From assembly GCA_964522665.1 (NCBI GenBank), contig CAZFVY010000099.1, forward strand, positions 1 through 27,339: DNA of 27,339 nucleotides, given 5' to 3'. The notes beneath the pieces were generated by a model that was given only the letters and a program-made list of their open reading frames with translations, did not search any database and was not told the origin of the DNA. Shown piece after piece: positions 1 to 5,064 of the stretch. Both the position numbers and the translations under genes were made by a program. Every line of letters begins with the position of its first letter. Positions within the stretch are counted from its first letter, which is position 1. The DNA is from CAZFVY01 sp964522665 (GTDB taxonomy: Bacteria; Verrucomicrobiota; Verrucomicrobiia; Limisphaerales; CAZFVY01).

Positions 1-60
1 GCCCTCTCGCACCACAAGCTGTAGCGGTCGGTGGAGTCACGTACATAGCCCTATTTGTTT

Positions 61-106
61 TTGTCCTGGAGGGACAATCGAGAATAGCTCGGCGTTTCAA
101 CGTCCG
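61..106 (+). repeat. Two-hairpin intergenic repeat, left copy
   Basis: A first hairpin (TTGTCC 61-66, GGACAA 72-77) is followed by the linker GAGAATAG (80-87). A second, imperfect hairpin follows (GGCGTT 91-96 pairing with AACGTC 99-104, including one G-U pair) and then a T run. The same layout occurs inverted at 215-259, so I read it as one copy of a dispersed REP-like element. No gene lies in 1-409; the rest of this stretch shows nothing I can name. Confidence 0.5.
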
Positions 107-214
107 TTTTTCGCGGAATTCGTCAAAGTCGCTGCGGGACGGCTGAGCTTCGTTCTCCAAAAACACCACGAATATTCAACCGTCCCGTTTGGACTTGAGG
201 CAATCGGGCCTTTT

Positions 215-259
215 CCGGCGCTAAAGCGCCGGTCTATTCTCAGTCAGTCTCTTCGAGAC
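215..259 (-). repeat. Two-hairpin intergenic repeat, right inverted copy
   Basis: Read on the minus strand, a hairpin GTCTC-gaa-GAGAC (259-247) comes first, then the linker GAGAATAG (241-234). A perfect hairpin CCGGCGCT-tt-AGCGCCGG (232-215) follows. The order hairpin, GAGAATAG, hairpin matches the copy at 61-106, with compensating base differences in the stems. It lies about 150 bases ahead of the solitary plug-domain gene. It could also act as a transcription barrier. Confidence 0.55.
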
Positions 260-409
260 GCAAACCGCTGCCCAACCACTGCGCGAAGGCCAATCGGCCG
301 TTGGCAATCTTCATAAGAATACGGTGGTTCCATGAATCGGCCCTGCGACGGGTGCGCGGCCGGCGCGAAAACACCTTGCGGCCGGTTTAGGCGCGGCCTA
401 TGGTAAATT

Positions 410-826
410 ATGATTTCCATTAATAATGTTGCTGTTGGCCCGGCGGCGCGAGCGGCGTTCTGCGTTCGCGCGCTGGGGGTGGTTTCATTGGTGGCGGTAA
501 TGGCCGTTTTGGCGCCATCCGCGGCGCGCGCGAGCGCCAATCATCCGGAGTCGCTGGCCCCGCAGGACAGCCCGACCGTCGAGGCGGGGAGCGCCAAGAA
601 GGAAGCCAAGACCACCAAAACCCAAGCGGCGGTCAAGCAGAAGGAAAAGGCGCGCGCCAAGGAGACCAAAGTCGCCGTGACCGGCTCGCTCATCAAGCGA
701 CAGGTCAACCGCTCCGGCCGCATCGCGGACACCGGGATGCCGCTCCAGGTGATCGACCGCAATGAGATCGAACAAAGCGGCGCCTCGGATTTGGCGGGGG
801 TGTTCCGTCGGCGCGCGATTCATTGA
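410..826 (+). CDS. Short secreted TonB-receptor plug-like protein, possibly a remnant
   Basis: 138 residues. A signal peptide is visible (hydrophobic core about 22-38, likely cleavage after ARA near 42). A Lys/Ala/Glu-rich charged linker follows (about 60-88). The segment from about 85, with VTGSLIKR at 90-97, resembles the TonB-box/plug start of TonB-dependent receptors. PLQVIDRNEIEQSGASDLAGVFRR (111-134, written here in family terms as the 'VIDRxEIExSGA' motif) is the usual first plug strand and helix. The protein then stops at residue 138, with no rest of plug and no beta-barrel. The downstream 560 bases are repeat-rich and non-coding, so the remainder is not simply frameshifted nearby. 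It is either a decayed receptor front end or a genuine stand-alone small periplasmic protein. Its plug start is similar in style to, but clearly different in sequence from, the full receptor at 10556-13546. Confidence 0.6.
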   Translation: MISINNVAVGPAARAAFCVRALGVVSLVAVMAVLAPSAARASANHPESLAPQDSPTVEAGSAKKEAKTTKTQAAVKQKEKARAKETKVAVTGSLIKRQVNRSGRIADTGMPLQVIDRNEIEQSGASDLAGVFRRRAIH

Positions 827-986
827 GGCGAGCGCGCGGGGGATAGGATTTGACGGCGCGACGAGTGTCGTCGCCGAGTGAAGGGCGGGGGATGTGGTGG
901 CGCTGGGATTGACCGGCGCCGCAAATGGGAGGTCTGTCAATAAGGCGAGGTAGAGTCTGGCGCTTTTTACTGCTCGGGCGGTGGTC

Positions 987-1084
987 CCGGGCTTACGGCC
1001 CGGTCCCAATAGGATTGCGGTAGGATTACCTGGGATTTCGCTTCGCTCCATCCCGAGGCTTTCCCATTTCGGTCTTTCAGACCG
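987..1084. repeat. Cluster of hairpins in gene-free stretch
   Basis: Three short inverted repeats occur in succession: CCGGGC 987-992 with GCCCGG 998-1003; GGGAT 1032-1036 with ATCCC 1050-1054; and CGGTCT 1070-1075 with AGACCG 1079-1084 (loop TTC). The layout of hairpins joined by short linkers resembles the element at 61-259 in style but not in linker sequence. It lies in the 827-1387 gap, for which I see no convincing gene. Confidence 0.4.
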
Positions 1085-1187
1085 TGCTGGGGTCGTGAGG
1101 CCGGCGGCGACGGATCAACTGAGCACGAGCGAAAACAAAGGATCACAAGCGTCGGTGAGCCGTCATGGGCACGACGTTGCGCAACCC

Positions 1188-1208
1188 TTGCGCCGGCGGG
1201 CGGCGCAA
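1188..1208. repeat. Perfect 8-bp inverted repeat
   Basis: TTGCGCCG (1188-1195) and CGGCGCAA (1201-1208) flank a 5-base loop GCGGG. This strong GC-rich hairpin is part of the structured gap between the plug-like gene and the small minus-strand membrane protein. No T tract follows on either strand, so a terminator role is not supported. Confidence 0.4.
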
Positions 1209-1260
1209 TTCGATGAAGTGCGGCGCTGCCTGCGCTTGGTCTCCCATTCCACGCCGGTGA

Positions 1261-1336
1261 CGCGAGCGAACGTTGAATTACCCAAAGCCAAAACGTTCGC
1301 TCGCGCCAGGCGCGGAGTCGCAGGCTAGCCTGCGAC
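1261..1336. repeat. 14-bp inverted repeat followed by 20-bp palindrome
   Basis: CGCGAGCGAACGTT (1261-1274) and its perfect reverse complement (1292-1305) flank 17 bases. Eleven bases later there is a perfect palindrome, GTCGCAGGCTAGCCTGCGAC (1317-1336). Two unrelated perfect symmetries side by side in non-coding DNA suggest a mobile palindromic repeat or composite protein-binding site. There is no T tract, so this is not an obvious terminator. Confidence 0.5.
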
Positions 1337-1387
1337 GGGTTCTAAATTGCGAGACCGTTGCCCGCGTCTCTGCCCAACCTCGCTTGA

Positions 1388-1609
1388 TCAGGGAGTCAGG
1401 ACGGAGTGGAAACAGATCCAGAGTGCGGCCAGGCTGGTGATCCAGAGCAGGAGGTTGAGCCAGTGTTCCGCCGTTGCCGGAAGCGGCAGGCTCTTTACGA
1501 CGCGATGTTTGCGAGCGGCGGCCGGCGACACCGAGCGTGGCGCCGCGGCGGCCCGAGCGAAGGCCGTGACGATGACTTTCGGAGCAAGGCTGCGATCGGT
1601 CGTATTCAT
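1388..1609 (-). CDS. Putative small single-pass membrane protein
   Basis: 73 residues. It has a basic, Ala-rich N-terminal half and one hydrophobic C-terminal segment (about 49-67, beginning WLNLLLWITSLAALW), ending HSVLTP. I do not recognise a family. It counts as a gene candidate because its composition is that of a tail-anchored membrane protein rather than the Arg/Pro-rich shadow frames around it. It also starts 64 bases from an inverted repeat and is divergent from the MocR-type regulator, an arrangement typical for MocR targets. No clear ribosome-binding site precedes the ATG. A plus-strand frame covers the same bases but has no recognisable features. Confidence 0.4.
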   Translation of the reverse strand: MNTTDRSLAPKVIVTAFARAAAAPRSVSPAAARKHRVVKSLPLPATAEHWLNLLLWITSLAALWICFHSVLTP

Positions 1610-1663
1610 GCGGCCACTTTAGCGCGACGCGCCGGACCAGCACAGATTCAGAATCAAAAATAA

Positions 1664-1728
1664 TTGACCGTAACAGTTTGTTTGTGAGAAAAACTGTACT
1701 GGTGGTTTAATCGGGGTCCTGTCACTGG
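1664..1728. promoter_or_regulatory. Candidate MocR operator/promoter region
   Basis: ACAGTTT (1673-1679) and AAACTGT (1691-1697) form a perfect 7-bp inverted repeat with an 11-base spacer. CTGTACTGG (1694-1702) recurs as CTGTCACTGG (1719-1728), a near-direct repeat 25 bases apart. A TTGACC hexamer (1664-1669) could be a -35 element on the plus strand, but no good -10 is evident. GabR-type and other MocR regulators often bind direct repeats near their own divergent promoter, so this AT-richer patch in GC-rich DNA is the most likely site. The 240 bases from here to the ATG at 1970 show nothing else I can name. Confidence 0.35.
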
Positions 1729-1969
1729 CGGCGCGCGGGCGGGGCGCGGTAGAGTGGGAGCGGGCGAGGGTGACGCGCTGGTGGGAGCGGGTGGCGTGAG
1801 GAGCGCGGTGAGGGCGGCATGTCGCTCGGGCGGGATGGGAAGGATGAGAGAGATGGGAGTGAGGGGAAGAATGGGAACGACGCTAAGAAGGGCGGGCGCG
1901 CCGCGCGGGGATGACCGGCGAGCTGGGTTCGGTCGGGCAAGCGGCGCGGGAGTTTTGCGGAGACGAATT

Positions 1970-3430
1970 ATGAGCATAATTGCCACGAGTATGCCGGCGG
2001 AGACGGCGCCGCCGGAGCATCTGTACGAATTGATGGCGCAGCGGATCGGCCGCTTGATCGACCAGGGGACGTTGCGGCCGGGGGACCGCGTGCCGTCGGT
2101 GCGGAAGTTCAGCCGGCAGCACGAGGTGAGCATCGCCACGGTGACGCAGGCGTATCGGCTGCTCGAAAGCCGCGGCGTCGTCGAGGCGCGCCCGCAGTCG
2201 GGTTACTATGTGAAGGCGCCTTGCTGGTCGCCGCCGGCCGTGCCGGAAGTCTATATGCCGAAGCCGAGCGCGACACGCGTGAACGTGGGCGAATTGGTGT
2301 GCGAGGTAATCAAGGCGACGCGCAATCCCGGCCTGGTGCAGTTTGGAGCGACGTTGCCGGCGCCGGGATTGTTTCCGACCAAACAATTGAACCGCGCGAT
2401 GGGGTCGGTCGGGCGCCTCCATTCCGTGCTGGGAAACAGTTACGACCCGGCGCCGGGTTGCGCGTCGTTGCGGACGCAAGTGGCGCGGCGCGCGATGGAG
2501 GCGGGCTGCGAATTGTCGCCGGAGGACATCATTACGACCTGCGGCGGGACCGAGGCGTTGCATCTCTGTCTGCGGGCGGTCGCCGCCCCGGGTGACACGA
2601 TCGCGATCGAATCGCCGACGTTCTTCGGCATCCTGCAGATGATCGAGTCGCTGGGGATGCGCGCGTGCGAAATCCCGACCTACCCGCGGGACGGCGTCTG
2701 CCTGGACGAATTGGAGCCGCGGCTGGACCGATGCAAAGTGAAGGCCTGCGTCTTCACGCTCAACTTCAGCAATCCGCTTGGCAGTTGCATGCCAGACGAC
2801 AAGAAGAAACGGCTGGTCGAAATTCTGGCGAAGCGGCAAATCCCGCTGATCGAGGACGACATTTACGGGAACCTCGCGTTCGGGCCGACCCGGCCGAAGG
2901 CCGCCAAGGCGTTCGATAAACAGGGCTTGGTGCTGCTATGCAATTCATTCACGAAAACGCTCGCGCCGGGGTATCGGGTCGGCTGGACGGCGCCCGGGCG
3001 TTTCCGGGCGCAGGTCGAATATCTGAAGATCGTCACCACCAGCGCGACCGCGACGCTGCCCCAGATGGCCATCGCCGATTTTCTGGCGACCGGCGGATAC
3101 GACCATCATCTGCGGAAGATTCGGCGCTTTTACGCGGATCAAGTCCAATTGGTGACGGCCGCGGTGAGCCGCTATTTTCCCGAGGGAACCAAGGTCACGC
3201 GGCCGACCGGCGGCATGGTGCTGTGGGTCGAGATGGCGCCCGAGATCGACGCGCTCGAGCTTTACCGGCGCGCCCTGCAGGAAAAAATCACGATCGCGCC
3301 GGGGCCGATTTTTTCCGCGACCCGAAAATTCAAGAATTTCTTCCGGCTCAATTGCGGGCGGCCGTGGTCGGAATCGGTGGAGAACGCGTTGTTCCGGCTT
3401 GGGCGGATCATGGCGCAGATGAAAAGGTAG
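1970..3430 (+). CDS. MocR-family transcriptional regulator (GntR HTH + class I aminotransferase fold)
   Basis: 486 residues from the ATG at 1970, preceded by GGAG with a 7-base spacer. The frame stays open back to 1754, but those extra 72 residues are low-complexity Gly/Arg, so I reject them. A GntR winged helix-turn-helix spans about 15-82 (HLYELMAQRIGRLIDQG, then PGDRVPSVR and VTQAYRLLESRG). A PLP-dependent fold-type I aminotransferase domain spans about 115-484. Visible PLP-site residues are N268 in SNPLG, D297 and Y299 in EDDIYG, the Schiff-base lysine K329 in SFTKTLAPG, and the carboxylate-binding R459 in FFRLN. With the full catalytic set present it should bind PLP and act as a regulator responding to an amino-compound ligand. 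Family members include PdxR, GabR, TauR and YdcR. The ligand cannot be told. The likely target is itself and/or the divergent small membrane gene. Confidence 0.9.
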   Translation: MSIIATSMPAETAPPEHLYELMAQRIGRLIDQGTLRPGDRVPSVRKFSRQHEVSIATVTQAYRLLESRGVVEARPQSGYYVKAPCWSPPAVPEVYMPKPSATRVNVGELVCEVIKATRNPGLVQFGATLPAPGLFPTKQLNRAMGSVGRLHSVLGNSYDPAPGCASLRTQVARRAMEAGCELSPEDIITTCGGTEALHLCLRAVAAPGDTIAIESPTFFGILQMIESLGMRACEIPTYPRDGVCLDELEPRLDRCKVKACVFTLNFSNPLGSCMPDDKKKRLVEILAKRQIPLIEDDIYGNLAFGPTRPKAAKAFDKQGLVLLCNSFTKTLAPGYRVGWTAPGRFRAQVEYLKIVTTSATATLPQMAIADFLATGGYDHHLRKIRRFYADQVQLVTAAVSRYFPEGTKVTRPTGGMVLWVEMAPEIDALELYRRALQEKITIAPGPIFSATRKFKNFFRLNCGRPWSESVENALFRLGRIMAQMKR

Positions 3431-3468
3431 CGGCGAGCGGGGAGTGGCGCTAGATTTCGGCGCACCTT

Positions 3469-4029
3469 GTGAAAAGCGCGCTACTTGTTTATTTGGGGTT
3501 GATGATTGGCCTCGCCGCCGTGGCGGCTGAGTATGATCTGGGCGCCCGCGGCCGGCTGTCGATGGAAACGCCAGACGGCTGGTCGGTCCAGAGCCGGGCG
3601 GTCGTCCGGCCGGACGGGGTGCAGGTCGGCTACGAGATTCTGATGGCGACGGGTCCCGATCGGAACGCAAAAATGATGGTCTCGCTCGCGTTCGTGCAGA
3701 AAGGGCCGCCGACGATTGAGCGAGTCCGGCGAGGGGTCCTGGCCTCGACGGAGGAATACATTGTCAAATCGGTCGAGCGGAAGCAGACACTGCAAGACTT
3801 CTCGTTGAAGCAAGGGTTTGGCGTCTACTGCGTGTTTACCGACGCGTCGTTGGTGGGCAAGCCGCCGAAAAAGGACGACCAGAAAGTCCTCGGTTCCGGC
3901 GTCGTCCAACTGCGGGATGACGTGACCGGAGTCGTAACCTTGCTGGCCGACGCCGCGGACGGTGGGGAGTTCCGGGCCATGGTGAAATCGGTCAATAGCC
4001 TGCGGTTGACGGCCAAACCTGAAAAATAG
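3469..4029 (+). CDS. Small secreted protein of unknown function
   Basis: 186 residues starting at GTG, 38 bases after the MocR-type regulator's stop, so possibly co-transcribed. A short Sec signal peptide (1-20, cleavage near AVAA/EYDL) is followed by a soluble alpha/beta-looking domain. That domain has the conserved-looking segments RLSMETPDGWSV (29-40), a central region with alternating basic residues, and a C-terminal KSVNSLRL helix. The 'PDGW' start followed by a C-terminal 'VNSLR' helix resembles small periplasmic domains of unknown function that bind or monitor proteins (PsbP/DUF1795-like folds), but I cannot confirm a family. No Cys cluster, metal motif or lipobox is present. Confidence 0.7.
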   Translation: MKSALLVYLGLMIGLAAVAAEYDLGARGRLSMETPDGWSVQSRAVVRPDGVQVGYEILMATGPDRNAKMMVSLAFVQKGPPTIERVRRGVLASTEEYIVKSVERKQTLQDFSLKQGFGVYCVFTDASLVGKPPKKDDQKVLGSGVVQLRDDVTGVVTLLADAADGGEFRAMVKSVNSLRLTAKPEK

Positions 4030-4199
4030 GAAAGCGCCGCGAAGTTCCGCCGCGCGATCCAGATGCCGCCGTCGCGCTCAGTTTTCGGGTTAAAGTTGCG
4101 GCGCCGCCGAGCTTGGTGTTCAATGCTTGGCGCATGACTCAAATCCGTCGAATTTGGCAGAGGCTGTCCCGCGCCGGGACGGCGAATTGAATTTAGGCT

Positions 4200-4946
4200 A
4201 TGGCAGGGCACAGCAGGTGGGCGAAGGTTAAGCATTTTAAGGGCGCGATCGACGCGAAGCGGGGCCGGATTTTCGCCAAATTGGCCAGGGAAATCACGAT
4301 TGCCGCCAAATTGGGCGGGGGAGACCCTGATATGAACCCGCGGTTGCGCATGGCTCTCCTCAAATGCCGCGGCGCCAACATGCCGTCGGAGAATATCGAG
4401 CGGGCGATCAAGAAGGGCGCCGGCGGCGGCGAGACCTCCACCTTCGAAGACCTGACCTACGAAGTTTATGGGCCGCACGGCGTGGCGCTGCTGGTCGAAC
4501 TGAGCACGGACAATCGCAATCGCACCGCCGCCGAGATTCGCAGCCTGCTGACCAAGAACGGCGGCTCGATCGCCACGACGGGATCGGTGACCCGGCTGTT
4601 TCAAAAGCGGGGCCAGATCATCGTTCCACGCGAGGAGGCGAGGGAGGACGATTTGATGGGTCTGGCTTTGGAGGCGGGCGCGGACGATTTTAAGGCCGAG
4701 CCGGAGGGCTACGAGATTTTGACCGATCCGGCGCAGTTCGAAGCGATCCACCGCGAGATCGACGCGAAAAAGATTCATTGCGCCGGAGCCGAGGTCACCT
4801 TCCTGCCGACCATTACGGTGCCCTTGGACGCGGCGGCCGCGCCGGCGGTCAGCAAGTTGATCGAATTGCTCGAAGAGCACGAAGACGTTAAGGAAGTTTA
4901 TTCCAACGCTGAATTTTTGTCGGCGGAAGGCGCGTCGCCATCGTGA
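4200..4946 (+). CDS. YebC/PmpR-family protein
   Basis: 248 residues, the usual length for the family. The hallmark N-terminus MAGHSRWAKVKHFKGAIDAK is intact. It is followed by RGRIFAKLAREITIAAK, then NPRLRMALLKCRGANMPSENIERAIKKG, and the YEVYGPHGVALLVE plus DNRNRTAAEIR segments of the second domain. YebC proteins were long annotated as transcriptional regulators. YebC-type members have more recently been linked to resolving ribosome stalling at proline-rich sequences. The bases before the ATG carry a short hairpin (GTCCCG 4166-4171, CGGGAC 4175-4180) and only a weak AGG-type ribosome site. In many bacteria yebC precedes ruvC; here it precedes an RND exporter instead. Confidence 0.95.
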   Translation: MAGHSRWAKVKHFKGAIDAKRGRIFAKLAREITIAAKLGGGDPDMNPRLRMALLKCRGANMPSENIERAIKKGAGGGETSTFEDLTYEVYGPHGVALLVELSTDNRNRTAAEIRSLLTKNGGSIATTGSVTRLFQKRGQIIVPREEAREDDLMGLALEAGADDFKAEPEGYEILTDPAQFEAIHREIDAKKIHCAGAEVTFLPTITVPLDAAAAPAVSKLIELLEEHEDVKEVYSNAEFLSAEGASPS

Positions 4947-5064
4947 GCGAGCGCGCGCATGGCGGGCGGGGCGGGCCTGATCCGTTCGAACATGGCCGGC
5001 GGTTGCGCCACGCCGCCCGCGGGCGCGGCGGCGAGAGGGTGGGCGCCGTTGGAGCTGACCGCGC

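Noticed and set aside
1754..1969. 72-residue N-terminal extension of the MocR regulator
   Set aside because: Low-complexity Gly/Arg/Met sequence; the ATG at 1970 has a good ribosome site and the HTH begins at the usual distance from it.
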